The position numbers and the translations under genes were made by a program. Below, one piece after another: positions 24,590 to 32,849 of a stretch of DNA of 64,000 nt. Origin of the DNA: G965215145 sp965215145. GTDB lineage: Bacteria; Bacteroidota; Rhodothermia; Rhodothermales; JANQRZ01. The notes under the pieces are model-generated. The model was not told where the DNA came from, ran no database searches, and worked only from the letters and a program-made list of their open reading frames with translations. The stretch is taken from positions 2,418,001-2,482,000 of the forward strand of contig OZ244038.1 of NCBI GenBank assembly GCA_965215145.1, written 5' to 3'. Within the stretch, counting starts at the first letter, position 1. Each line of letters opens with the position of its first letter.

Positions 24590-24886
24590 CGGCTGACCTG
24601 CGACCGGGGCTACGACAGCCGAGCGTTCCGGCGGTACCTCGCCCGGCGCGGCATCCGCCACGCGATCCCGACGAAGCGGCGGCCGAAGAACTGGAAGCCG
24701 CGCCGAGGCCGCCCACCGGCGTGCGATCCGGCAGCGTACCGCCAGCGCTGGAGGGTGGAGCGAGCCTTCGCGTGGCTGGGGAACTACCGGCGGCTGGTGG
24801 TGCGGTGGGAGCATGGTGTGGGCGTCTACCGGGGGTTCTTGCTGTTGGCGCTGGCGCTGATCTGTCTCAACCGACTTCTGCAATAG
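24590..24886 (+). pseudogene. IS5-family transposase, C-terminal remnant
   Basis: About 95 residues resemble the end of an IS5-type DDE transposase: DRGYDSRAFRRYLARRGI carries the second catalytic Asp, IPTKRRPKNWKPRRGRPP follows, and RWRVERAFAWLGNYRRL holds the catalytic Glu. The N-terminal half with the first Asp is missing. The reading frame can be traced back to 24515 but that stretch does not look like transposase. No second end or clear terminal inverted repeat is visible, so the element is immobile. The surrounding 24509-24589 and 24887-24991 hold nothing I can identify. Confidence 0.85.
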
Positions 24887-24991
24887 CTTCTAGGTACGTG
24901 TAGCGGTGGAGGGGGTCGTAGTGGGGGAGGGCTCGGGGCGGCTCCATCGGTGGGGGGCGGGCTCGCGGGGAGGGTACGGCGCCCGCCGCGT

Positions 24992-25888
24992 TCACCCCTC
25001 CTCCGCGGCCAGTGTGACCTCCCGGCCCACCTCAGCGAGGGCCGCCATCGTGGGGAGGATGCGGAGGTTCGGCCAGCGCGAGGTCAGCCCGTTCACCGCC
25101 CGCCCCCCCGCAACGACCTCGGCCCCCGTCGGCGCGAGGCCATCGGCCAGAACGGCGAGCGTGCCCAGCGTAGTCACGTCCGCCGCGCGCGGCGGCTGCG
25201 AGACCGAGTACCATACCAGCGCGGCGCCTGCCCCCTCGGCCGTCTCGGCGAGCACGTCCGGCGGCGTGTCCGGCCCGAGGTTGGTCACCGCGAAGCCGAG
25301 GTCCGCCAGCACCGTCGCGGCCATGAGCGAGGGCAGGACGTACGGCTCCCCGCTCGCGCCGGCGCCGACGGCGACGGGGGCTCCGAGCACGGGGGCCGGG
25401 ATCGCCGCGCGGATCTGGTGGAACGCCTGCGCGAAGAGGTCCACGGCGCGGTGCTCCGTCGCGATCCCGCTCCGCTGCTCCTCCCAGAGCCGCCCGACGT
25501 GCTCCATGAACGCGGCGACGGGGCCGTCGCAGAGCGCCGGCAGCGCGTCGCCCCGGAGGTAGGCCGCCACGACGAGTCGCCGCGCCTGATCTCCGCGCCC
25601 CGCCTCGAACAGCTCGGCCAGCAGGCCCTCCGTGATCGGGGCCGCCGCCAGCTCCGGCTCCGTATCCACGACCTCCGCCAGCCCGAGCACGTCCGGCCGC
25701 GCGACGGCGAGCCCGCGGCGGCGGATGAAGGCGACGGCCTCTTCGAACCCGATCCGGCGGTGGCCGCCCACCGTCCGCGCCGCCGGCAGCGCCCCCGCGT
25801 CGATCCACCGCTTCACCGACGACTCGCTCACCCCCACGGCGTCGGCGACCTCGCGCGGCGAGAAGGTCCGGGGAGCGGGCGTCGCCAT
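24992..25888 (-). CDS. MerR-family B12-binding regulator (LitR/CarH-like)
   Basis: 298 residues from the ATG at 25888. Residues 8-60 are a MerR winged helix (FSPREVADAVGVSESSVKRW, GGHRRIGFEEAV). About 85-165 is the four-helix B12-binding cap, and about 170-295 a Rossmann cobalamin domain (LGPDTPPDVL). The LitR/CarH motif W-x9-EH is present as W135 and E145-H146. In Thermus CarH a lower-ligand His occupies the E-x-H position; here the sequence is E181-P-Y183, so the His is replaced by Tyr. The residue after W135 is Glu, not the photoproduct His. It is divergent from fasciclin, SDR and photolyase genes, the usual LitR context. Light-dependent repression is inferred; cofactor use is uncertain. 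Confidence 0.87.
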   Translation of the reverse strand: MATPAPRTFSPREVADAVGVSESSVKRWIDAGALPAARTVGGHRRIGFEEAVAFIRRRGLAVARPDVLGLAEVVDTEPELAAAPITEGLLAELFEAGRGDQARRLVVAAYLRGDALPALCDGPVAAFMEHVGRLWEEQRSGIATEHRAVDLFAQAFHQIRAAIPAPVLGAPVAVGAGASGEPYVLPSLMAATVLADLGFAVTNLGPDTPPDVLAETAEGAGAALVWYSVSQPPRAADVTTLGTLAVLADGLAPTGAEVVAGGRAVNGLTSRWPNLRILPTMAALAEVGREVTLAAEEG

Positions 25889-25937
25889 TGAGAAGCTGGA
25901 GGAGCAAGGGGGGGAACGGTTCGCCTGTGAATGATTT

Positions 25938-25969
25938 GAACGATATTCGGGTTTCCATCGAAGCAGCAA
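25938..25969 (-). promoter_or_regulatory. Promoter of the LitR-like gene, in the divergent control region
   Basis: The minus strand has TTG, 21 bases, TATCGTTC, fitting the Bacteroidota TTG/TAnnTTTG pattern. It lies about 50 bases before the start codon. An imperfect GAAT...ATTC dyad (25929-25948) overlaps it and may be an operator. Confidence 0.45.
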
Positions 25970-26023
25970 CCGACCGTCGCCGGTGGCGCCCGCTTCGCCC
26001 CCACCCCGCCCACGCCCCTCCCG

Positions 26024-26608
26024 ATGCCCCTCTCCCTGACCCCTCGCTCCCTGTCCGTCGCGCTCGCGCTCGCCGTCGCCCTCACCGCCTGCGGCGACCC
26101 CGAGGGCGGCGAGGCCGTCCCCGGCCCGGCGGCGCTCGAGGAGGCTCAGACGGAGAACACCCTCTTCGCCGTCGCGCAGGACGAGGGGCTGACCTCGCTC
26201 ATCACCGCGATCAACGAGGCTGGCCTGGAGGAGACGTTCCTCCTCGGCGGCCCGTACACCGTCTTCGGCCCGAGCGACGAGGCGTTCCAGGCGCTGCCCG
26301 AGGGGCTCCTCGAGATGCTCCTGCTGCCGGAGAGCCGGGAGGCTCTCGCGGCGCTGCTCCGGTACCACGTCGTCCCCGGCGCGGTGATGTCCGAGGCGCT
26401 GAGTGGGGAGACCGTCGTGGAGACGGTCAACGGTGCCGCGCTCACCGTCACCGCCGCCGCCGGGGGCGTCACCGTCACCGACGCGCTCGGCAACACGGCC
26501 ACGGTCGTGGAGGCTGACGCGGAGGCGACGAACGGGGTGATCCACGTCGTGGACCGGCTGCTCCTGCCGGCCACCCCCGAGGAGCTGCTCGGCGCCGAGG
26601 CCCTCTAG
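26024..26608 (+). CDS. Fasciclin-domain lipoprotein
   Basis: 194 residues. The lipobox is LTAC (Cys23). One FAS1 domain occupies about 45-185: NTLFAVAQDEGLTSLITAI, the H1 box YTVFGPSDEAFQAL, the YH motif LLRYHVVPGAVM and the H2 end NGVIHVVDRLLLP. FAS1 lipoproteins are envelope adhesion or binding proteins and recur beside LitR regulators and photolyases. It is first in the plus-strand run divergent from the regulator, and the SDR gene starts four bases later. Confidence 0.93.
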   Translation: MPLSLTPRSLSVALALAVALTACGDPEGGEAVPGPAALEEAQTENTLFAVAQDEGLTSLITAINEAGLEETFLLGGPYTVFGPSDEAFQALPEGLLEMLLLPESREALAALLRYHVVPGAVMSEALSGETVVETVNGAALTVTAAAGGVTVTDALGNTATVVEADAEATNGVIHVVDRLLLPATPEELLGAEAL

Positions 26609-26612
26609 CCCG

Positions 26613-27365
26613 ATGCCCACGACTCCCGTCTACGCCGTCGTCGGCGCGACCGGCGGCATCGGCGCGCCGCTCGTCCGGGCGCTCGCCGCCTCCGGCGCCC
26701 GGCTCGTGCTCGGCGCCCGCCGCGAGGCGCCCCTGCGCGCGCTCGCCGACGAGCTCGGCGCCACGGCCCACCCCCTCGACGCCACCGACCACGACGCCGT
26801 CCACAGCTTCATCGAGCGCGCCGTCGAGGCCCACGGCCGGCTCGACGGCGCCGTGAACCTCGCCGGCTCCATCCTCCTCAAGCCCGCCCACCTCACCGGC
26901 GCCGACGAGTTCGCCGAGACGCTCGCCCTCAACCTCCACTCGGCCTTCCACATCGTCAAGGCCGCCGCCCGCGCGATGCAGCGGAACAGGGACCCCGAGG
27001 GCGGGGCCGTCGTGCTGATGTCGAGCGTGGCCGGCTCGCTCGGGCTCGCCAACCACGAGGCCATCGCCGCGGCGAAGGGCGGGGTCGAGGGCCTCGTCCG
27101 CGCCGCCGCGGCGACGTACGCCCCCCGGCAGATCCGCGTCAACGCCGTCGCCCCCGGCCTCGTCCGCACCCCGATGGCCGCGCGGCTGACGAGCAGCGAC
27201 GCCGCCGAGGCCGCCTCCGCGAAGATGCACGCCCTCGGCCGCATCGGCGAGCCCGCCGACCTCACCGACGCGCTCGCCTTCCTCCTCGACCGCAAGCGGA
27301 GCGGGTGGGTCACGGGGCAAGTGCTGTCGGTGGATGGCGGCTTCGCCACGGTCCGGCCGCGGTGA
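26613..27365 (+). CDS. Short-chain dehydrogenase/reductase
   Basis: 250 residues of a classical SDR. The nucleotide-binding GATGGIG is at 10-16, the NLAGS motif (N-x-A-G) near 87, and the catalytic Ser is in VLMSSVAGS. The catalytic Tyr position reads NHEAIAAAKGG, so Tyr of the Y-x-x-x-K motif is replaced (A-x-x-x-K) although Lys is kept. The C-terminal VTGQVLSVDGGFA is normal. The missing Tyr suggests altered or lost catalysis. The substrate is unknown. It lies in the light-response cluster between fasciclin and photolyase. Confidence 0.9.
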   Translation: MPTTPVYAVVGATGGIGAPLVRALAASGARLVLGARREAPLRALADELGATAHPLDATDHDAVHSFIERAVEAHGRLDGAVNLAGSILLKPAHLTGADEFAETLALNLHSAFHIVKAAARAMQRNRDPEGGAVVLMSSVAGSLGLANHEAIAAAKGGVEGLVRAAAATYAPRQIRVNAVAPGLVRTPMAARLTSSDAAEAASAKMHALGRIGEPADLTDALAFLLDRKRSGWVTGQVLSVDGGFATVRPR

Positions 27366-27366
27366 G

Positions 27367-27394
27367 TTTTGAGTTGTGGGTTCTGAGCTTTGAG
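27367..27394. repeat. Four degenerate heptamers between the SDR and photolyase genes
   Basis: TTTTGAG, TTGTGGG, TTCTGAG and CTTTGAG follow one another directly after the SDR stop codon. They share period and ending with the array at 9568-9646. Confidence 0.55.
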
Positions 27395-27467
27395 TAGGAG
27401 CTAGCGCACCGTTATCGGTTCGGCTTTCCCATCTCCCGCACCCTATCTCCCATCCCCTCTAGCTTCC

Positions 27468-28910
27468 GTGCCCGCCCCCACCGTCGTCTGGCTCCGCCAC
27501 GACCTCCGCCTCGCCGACAACCCCGCGCTCCACGCCGCCGCACGCGGCCCCGTCGTCCCCCTGTTCATCTGGGCGCCGGACGAGGAGGGCGACTGGCCGC
27601 CCGGAGGTGCCCACCGCTGGTGGCTCCGGGAATCCCTCCAGGCACTCAACGGGAGCTTGGAGGAAAAGGCCAGCCGCCTGATCCTCCGCGAAGGCCCCAG
27701 CCTCGACACCCTCCGCGCCGTAGCCGAGGCTGTGGGCGCCGGGGCGGTCTATTGGAACGCGCGCTACGAGCCCGCCCTACGAGCCCGCGACGCCGAGGTC
27801 GCCGGCGCGCTCCGCGAGGAGGGCTGGGAGGTTAAGACGTTCGCGGGCCGCATCCTCCACGACCCCGCCGCCGTCGAGACCGGCTCCGGCGGGCCGTACC
27901 ACGTCTACGGCCCCTTCCGCCGCAAGCTCCTCGACGTGCTCGACGTCCCAGAGCCGCTGCCCGTCCCCCGCCTCGGCCAATCGAAGGCGCTGGATGCCTG
28001 GCCGGAGAGCACGCCCCTCGACGCCCTCCCCCTCTCCCCCGAGCAGCAGGACGGCGTGGACTGGGCCGGCGGGATGCGCGCCGAGTGGACCCCCGGCGAG
28101 GCCGGCGCCCGCGCCCGCCTCGACGCCTTCGTCGAGGACGCCCTCATCGACTACGACGACGAGCGCGACCGGATGGACCTCCGGCAGACCTCCATGCTCT
28201 CCCCCCACCTCCACCACGGCGAGGTCAGCCCCCGGCAGGTCTGGCACGCCGTCAACGGCTGGGTCCAGAACGGCCCCATGCGCGGCGCCGCCGACAAGTA
28301 CCTCGCCGAGGTGCTCTGGCGCGAGTTCGCCTACCACACCCTCTTCCACTACCCCCGCCTCCCCGACGAGCCGCTGAAGGAGAAGTACGCCGCCTTCCCC
28401 TGGCGCGACGACCCCGAGGCCCTCGAAGCGTGGGAACGCGGGCGGACGGGCTACCCCATCGTGGACGCGGGGATGCGGCAGCTCTGGGCGCTCGGCTGGA
28501 TGCACAACCGCGCCCGGCTCCTCACCGGCTCGTTCCTCACCAAGCACCTCCTCCTCCCCTGGCAGGACGGCGAGCGGTGGTTCTGGGACACCCTCTGCGG
28601 CGGCGACCTCGGCAACAACGCGCTGAACTGGCAATGGGTCGCCGGCTCGGGGCCGGACGCGCAGCCGTTCTTCCGCATCTTCAACCCCGTCTCCCAGGCC
28701 GAGCGCCACGACCCGCAAGGCGCCTACGTCCGCCGCTGGGTCCCCGAGTTGGAGAGCCTGCCGGCCAAATGGATCCACCACCCTTGGGACGCCCCCGCCG
28801 ACGTGCTGGAAGGAGCCGGCGTCGTTCTCGGTGAGACCTACCCCCGCCCCATCGTGGACCACGACGCCGCCCGCGAGCGCGCCCTCGCCGCCTATCAGCA
28901 GATCCGCTGA
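27468..28910 (+). CDS. phr: Class I CPD photolyase / cryptochrome-family protein
   Basis: 480 residues from a GTG start. The N-terminal alpha/beta antenna domain (TVVWLRHDLRLADNPAL) is followed by the FAD-binding helical domain. The latter has TSMLSPHLHHGEVSPRQVW, LAEVLWREFAYHTLFHYP, RTGYPIVDAGMRQLWALGWMHNR and GGDLGNNALNWQWVAGSG. Trp residues of the electron-transfer chain appear in place. It repairs UV-induced pyrimidine dimers with blue light and FADH-. The family motif WMHNR and length fit CPD photolyase better than (6-4) or DASH types. It belongs to the cluster beside the LitR-like regulator, so light induction is likely. Confidence 0.94.
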   Translation: MPAPTVVWLRHDLRLADNPALHAAARGPVVPLFIWAPDEEGDWPPGGAHRWWLRESLQALNGSLEEKASRLILREGPSLDTLRAVAEAVGAGAVYWNARYEPALRARDAEVAGALREEGWEVKTFAGRILHDPAAVETGSGGPYHVYGPFRRKLLDVLDVPEPLPVPRLGQSKALDAWPESTPLDALPLSPEQQDGVDWAGGMRAEWTPGEAGARARLDAFVEDALIDYDDERDRMDLRQTSMLSPHLHHGEVSPRQVWHAVNGWVQNGPMRGAADKYLAEVLWREFAYHTLFHYPRLPDEPLKEKYAAFPWRDDPEALEAWERGRTGYPIVDAGMRQLWALGWMHNRARLLTGSFLTKHLLLPWQDGERWFWDTLCGGDLGNNALNWQWVAGSGPDAQPFFRIFNPVSQAERHDPQGAYVRRWVPELESLPAKWIHHPWDAPADVLEGAGVVLGETYPRPIVDHDAARERALAAYQQIR

Positions 28911-28983
28911 GCGGGAACGGGAGGGCGGAGGAGCGGGAGAAAGGGGGACCGGGACCGATCCCGGCCGCTCACCCTCCGAGGCC

Positions 28984-30432
28984 GTGCCTACCTTCACCCG
29001 CCGCACCCGAACCCCCGTCCCGCCCGAAGCGCTCTTCACGTGGCACGCTCGCCCCGGCGCCTTCGAGCGGTTGGCGCCGCCGTGGCAGCCCGTTCGCCTC
29101 GCGGAGTTCGAGGGGACCGGCGCGGGGCAGCGGGCAGTCATCGAGCTCGGCCCCGGCCCGCGCCCGCTGCGGTGGGTCGCCGAGCACCACCCCCTCCCCG
29201 ACGAGGAGCGGCAGCACGGCGCGCTCGGGTTCGTGGACGAGCAGGTCAGCGGGCCGTTCGCGGCGTGGCGCCACACGCACCGGATGCTGCCCGCCGAGGA
29301 CCCCGGCCGCTCCGTCCTCGAAGACCACGTCGAGTACGAGCTTCCCCTCGCGCCCATCGCATATCCCCTCGCCGGGGACCGGGCCGAGCGGGAGCTGCTG
29401 CGGCTCTTCGCCTACCGCCACCGCGTGACCCGCGAGGACCTCGCCCGCCACGCCGCCGCGGACCTTTCCTCCTTGACTGTTGCAATAACGGGCTCCACCG
29501 GGCTCCTCGGCAGCGCCCTCGCCGCCCTCCTCACCACCGGCGGCCACACCGTCGTCCGCCTCGTCCGCTCCACGCAGCAGGCGACGGCCTGGCGGCGCGG
29601 GCCGCGGGAGCGCGCCGCCTACTGGAACCCCGCCCGCGGCGAGATCGACCGTGCCGCGCTCGAAGGGGTGGACGCGGTGGTCCACCTCGCCGGGGAGAGC
29701 GTGTTCGCGCCCCGGTGGAGCCGCGAGAAGAAGGCCCGCATCCTCGATAGCCGTGCCCGCGGCACGCGCCTCCTCGCCGACACACTCGCCACGCTGAAGC
29801 GCCCGCCGCGCGTCCTCCTCTCCGCCTCCGCCAGCGGCTACTACGGCGACTCCGGCGACGAGACCGTGACGGAGCAGGCCGGGCCGGGCGAGGGGTTCCT
29901 AGCCGAGGTCTGCCGCGCGTGGGAGGCCGCAACGGCGCCGGCCGAGCAGGCGGGCATCCGCACCTGCCGCCTCCGCATCGGCGTCGTCCTCTCGCCGGCC
30001 GGGGGGTTCCTCGGCACCGCATTCCCCGCGTTCTGGCTCGGCCTCGGGGGATCGGTCGGGAGCGGGCGGGGGTGGATGCCGTGGGTCGCGCTCGACGACG
30101 TGCTCTACGCCGTGCTCCACCTCCTCGCCCGCGACGACCTCGCCGGGCCGTTCAACCTCAGCGCCCCGCACCCCGTCCGGCAGAAGGACCTCACCGACGA
30201 CCTCGGCGCCGTGCTCCGCCGCCCGAGCGTGCTCCGCATCCCGGCGTCACTGGCGAGGACCGCCGGCGGCGAGGCGGCGCGCGAGATGGCGCTCAAGAGC
30301 GTCCGGATGCAGCCCGAGCGGCTGCTGAACTCCGGGTTCCGGTTCGCGTACCCCCTCCTCGACGGCGCGCTCCGCCACCTCCTCGGCCGCACCGCCATCG
30401 TCCCCGTGGACCCCACCGCCCCCGCCGCATGA
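28984..30432 (+). CDS. SRPBCC domain fused to TIGR01777-type NAD(P) epimerase
   Basis: 482 residues from the GTG at 28984 (VPTFTRRTRTPVPP). Residues about 1-165 are an SRPBCC/START-like module (EALFTWHARPGAFERLAPPW). From about 168 a Rossmann domain has VAITGSTGLLGSALAALL, VVHLAGESVFAPRWS and SASASGYYGDSGDE, then a DUF1731-like end near SVRMQPERLLNSGF. This two-domain fusion is a recurrent partner of LitR and photolyase genes; its reaction is not established. The stop codon overlaps the next start (ATGA), indicating translational coupling. Confidence 0.92.
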   Translation: MPTFTRRTRTPVPPEALFTWHARPGAFERLAPPWQPVRLAEFEGTGAGQRAVIELGPGPRPLRWVAEHHPLPDEERQHGALGFVDEQVSGPFAAWRHTHRMLPAEDPGRSVLEDHVEYELPLAPIAYPLAGDRAERELLRLFAYRHRVTREDLARHAAADLSSLTVAITGSTGLLGSALAALLTTGGHTVVRLVRSTQQATAWRRGPRERAAYWNPARGEIDRAALEGVDAVVHLAGESVFAPRWSREKKARILDSRARGTRLLADTLATLKRPPRVLLSASASGYYGDSGDETVTEQAGPGEGFLAEVCRAWEAATAPAEQAGIRTCRLRIGVVLSPAGGFLGTAFPAFWLGLGGSVGSGRGWMPWVALDDVLYAVLHLLARDDLAGPFNLSAPHPVRQKDLTDDLGAVLRRPSVLRIPASLARTAGGEAAREMALKSVRMQPERLLNSGFRFAYPLLDGALRHLLGRTAIVPVDPTAPAA

Positions 30433-31073
30433 CCCGCCCCCTCGCGCTGCTCTGCTGCGCCGCCCTGTTCTCCGGCTGCGCCTCCACCCTCCCCCCCGAC
30501 ACCCGCACCGCCCTCGACGGCGCCGCCCAGGCGCTCGACGCGCAGCTCTCCCCTGCCGGGCAGCTCGCCGCCACCGCCGTCCTGATCCGCGAGCGGACCG
30601 GCGCCTTCCCGACGACCCGCTTCGAGCTGCTCGGCTCGCCGGTGGCCGTGGAGACGGGCGCCCGGCGGCTCTCGCTCAGCCATCTCTCGGTCGAGCCGAC
30701 GGGCGGCGGCGTCGAGATCGGATTCACCCTCCTCCCCACCGCCGCCGACCCCTCGGACCGGAGCGGCCGACTCGCCCTCACAGAGCGGCTTGCTGGGGAC
30801 GACTGCTACACCGCCGGCGTGAGCCTCCGCCGTACAGCCGACCCGGACTTCGGCGGGCGCCCGTTGCCGCTTGTTCAGGAGGAGGATGTCCGCGTCCGCC
30901 GCGCCGACGGGCGGTTCTGCGTAGATGTTGAGCGCGCCGCCGCGCAAGCCGCCGAGGGCGAAGCCGGTGACCTCCCGCTCGACGGCCCGACCTACACCAT
31001 CACCTTCACCCCGGCCTCGGGCGCAGCCCCGCCGGAGCTGGCCGCCGGCTACACCGTCACCGTATCCGACTGA
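30429..31073 (+). CDS. Uncharacterised lipoprotein in the light-response operon
   Basis: 214 residues. A lipoprotein signal has lipobox FSGC (Cys17), followed by a beta-rich domain with several Thr/Gly turns and two Cys (about 124 and 165) that may pair. I recognise no family. The start ATG overlaps the previous stop (ATGA), and its own stop TGA overlaps the next ATG (TGATG). It is therefore firmly within the coupled run epimerase, lipoprotein, oxidoreductase, membrane protein. It could be an envelope sensor or stress protein, but nothing in the sequence decides this. Confidence 0.8.
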   Translation: MTRPLALLCCAALFSGCASTLPPDTRTALDGAAQALDAQLSPAGQLAATAVLIRERTGAFPTTRFELLGSPVAVETGARRLSLSHLSVEPTGGGVEIGFTLLPTAADPSDRSGRLALTERLAGDDCYTAGVSLRRTADPDFGGRPLPLVQEEDVRVRRADGRFCVDVERAAAQAAEGEAGDLPLDGPTYTITFTPASGAAPPELAAGYTVTVSD

Positions 31074-32335
31074 TGCCCCAGCACGACGCGGTCATCGTCG
31101 GGGCGGGGCTGGCGGGGCTGTGCTGCGCGCGGCGGCTCCACGAGGCCGGCCGGTCGGTCCTCGTCCTCGAAGCCGCCGACGCCGTGGGCGGGCGCGTCCG
31201 CACCGACGAGGTGGAGGGGTTCCTCCTCGACCGCGGCTTCCAGGTCCTGCTGACGGCCTACCCCGAGGCCCGCCGCGTGCTCGACTACGCCGCGCTCGAC
31301 CTCCAGGCGCTCTACCCCGGCGCGCTCGTCCGGATGGATGGCGCCTTCCACCGCGTCGCCGACCCGCTGCGCGCGCCCGCCGCCGCGCTCCCGACCGCCT
31401 TCGGCCCCGTCGGCACGCTGGCCGACAAGCTCCGCGTCCTCCGCCTGCGGCGGTCCGTCACTGCCCCCACGCTCGACGCGCTGTGGGCTCGCGAGGAGGT
31501 CCCGACCCGCGAGGCGCTCCGCGAGCGGTATGGTTTCTCGGGTGGGATGGTGCAGCGGTTCTTCGAGCCGTTCTTCGGCGGCATCTTCCTCGAGGAGGCG
31601 CTCGCGACGAGCAGCCGTGCCTTCGAGTTCTACTTCCGCATGTTCGCCCGGGGCGAGACGGCCGTCCCGGCCCGCGGGATGCAGCGGATCCCGGAGCAGA
31701 TAGCCGCCGGGCTCCCCGAGGGCAGCATCCGGCTGAACGTGCCCGTCCGCTCCGTCGGGCCGGGCGCCGTCGTGCTGAGGACGGGAGAGCGGGTCGAGGC
31801 CCACGCCGTCGTCCTCGCCACCGACGCCTGGGCGCTCCCGGCTCTCCTTGATGGGACGGGAGTCGAACTTGAGCCGCCCGCGCCGAACGGCACCGTCTGC
31901 CTCTACTACGCCGCCCCCGAGCCGCCCCACGCCGACCCCGTCCTCGTCCTCAACGGCGACCGCACGGGGGTGGTGAACGAGGTCGTCGTGATGAGCAACG
32001 TCGCGCGGCGGTACGCCCCGCCGGGGCAGGCCCTCGTGTCCATCTCCGTTGTCGACGTGCCGGCCTTAGATGACGGGGAGGTCGAGCGCCGCGCCCGCGC
32101 CCAGCTCCGGAGCTGGTACGGCGCGGCCGTCGCCGCGTGGCGCCACCTGCGCACGTACCGGATCCCCCACGCGCTGCCGGCGCAGCCTCCGCCCGCCCTC
32201 TCCCCGCCCCGCCGCTCGCCGCGCCTCGTCGACGGCCTCTTCGTCTGCGGCGACCACCGCGCCGACGCCTCGATCAACGGCGCCATGCTCTCCGGCCGCC
32301 TCGCCGCCGAAGCCGTCATCGCCGAGGCCCCGTGA
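31073..32335 (+). CDS. FAD-dependent amine-oxidase/desaturase-like oxidoreductase
   Basis: 420 residues. The N-terminal dinucleotide fold GAGLAGLCCARRLHEAG, acidic end VLVLEAADAVGGRVRTDE, is diagnostic of the amine oxidase/phytoene desaturase/protoporphyrinogen oxidase group. The C-terminal FAD-contact LFVCGDHRADASINGAML is intact. LLDRGFQVLLTAYPEARRVL is typical of the subfamily found in LitR and photolyase clusters. The substrate is unknown. It overlaps the lipoprotein stop by one base (TGATG) and the next gene start by four (GTGA). A role in photoprotective pigment or lipid chemistry is inference from context. Confidence 0.9.
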   Translation: MPQHDAVIVGAGLAGLCCARRLHEAGRSVLVLEAADAVGGRVRTDEVEGFLLDRGFQVLLTAYPEARRVLDYAALDLQALYPGALVRMDGAFHRVADPLRAPAAALPTAFGPVGTLADKLRVLRLRRSVTAPTLDALWAREEVPTREALRERYGFSGGMVQRFFEPFFGGIFLEEALATSSRAFEFYFRMFARGETAVPARGMQRIPEQIAAGLPEGSIRLNVPVRSVGPGAVVLRTGERVEAHAVVLATDAWALPALLDGTGVELEPPAPNGTVCLYYAAPEPPHADPVLVLNGDRTGVVNEVVVMSNVARRYAPPGQALVSISVVDVPALDDGEVERRARAQLRSWYGAAVAAWRHLRTYRIPHALPAQPPPALSPPRRSPRLVDGLFVCGDHRADASINGAMLSGRLAAEAVIAEAP

Positions 32336-32775
32336 CGGCGCAGGCAGTCTTTCTTCTGCATCTCCTCGCCACCCTCGCCATGCTCGGGGTGATCTGGATC
32401 GTACAGCTCGTCCACTACCCGCTGTTCGCGGGCGTCGGCGCCGAGGGGTACCCGGCGTATCAGGCCGGCCACGAGGCGCGGATCACCTGGATCGTCGGGC
32501 CGCTGATGGTGCTGGAGCTGGGGACGGCCGTCGCGCTCGTCGCCGGGCCCCGGCTAGAGGGCGTGCCCGCGTGGATGCCGCTTGTCGGGCTTGTCCTGGT
32601 CGGGGTGATCTGGGCGTCGACGGCGTTCGTGCAGGTCCCTCTCCACCGCGCCCTCTCAGGTGGCTTCGACGCCGAGATGCACGGCCGCCTCGTCTTCAGC
32701 AACTGGCTCCGCACGGCGGCATGGACGCTCCGCGCCGGCCTCGTCCTCTGGATGGCCGCGCTGCTGATGCGCTGA
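32332..32775 (+). CDS. Small four-helix integral membrane protein
   Basis: 147 residues from a GTG that overlaps the upstream stop (GTGA). Four hydrophobic helices are visible: LLHLLATLAMLGVIWIVQL, ITWIVGPLMVLELGTAVALV, WMPLVGLVLVGVIWASTAFV and LRAGLVLWMAALL. Between helices 1 and 2 is HYPLFAGVGAEGYPAY, and between 3 and 4 QVPLHRALSGGFD with conserved-looking His residues. I do not know its function. Its coupling to the FAD oxidoreductase suggests they work together. It is the last gene of the run; the following hairpin serves the opposite strand. Confidence 0.85.
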   Translation: MTAQAVFLLHLLATLAMLGVIWIVQLVHYPLFAGVGAEGYPAYQAGHEARITWIVGPLMVLELGTAVALVAGPRLEGVPAWMPLVGLVLVGVIWASTAFVQVPLHRALSGGFDAEMHGRLVFSNWLRTAAWTLRAGLVLWMAALLMR

Positions 32776-32787
32776 CGCTGGGCTGCT

Positions 32788-32827
32788 ACAAAAGAAAAGC
32801 GGCGCCGGTAGGGAGTCGGCGCCGCTT
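32788..32827 (-). terminator. Intrinsic terminator of the repeat-peptide gene
   Basis: A 10-bp perfect stem (32797-32806 with 32818-32827) is followed on the minus strand by TTTTCTTTT. It begins 22 bases after the repeat-peptide stop. It also lies just after the plus-strand membrane protein gene. Confidence 0.85.
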
Positions 32828-32849
32828 GACAGGGATGACTACGCGTGGC

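Noticed and set aside
27400..27420. Sigma-28-like CCGATAA on the minus strand near 27408
   Set aside because: It has no matching upstream box and points into the 3' end of the SDR gene.
30105..30947. 280-codon minus-strand frame in the light operon
   Set aside because: Antisense to two translationally coupled genes and without domain features.
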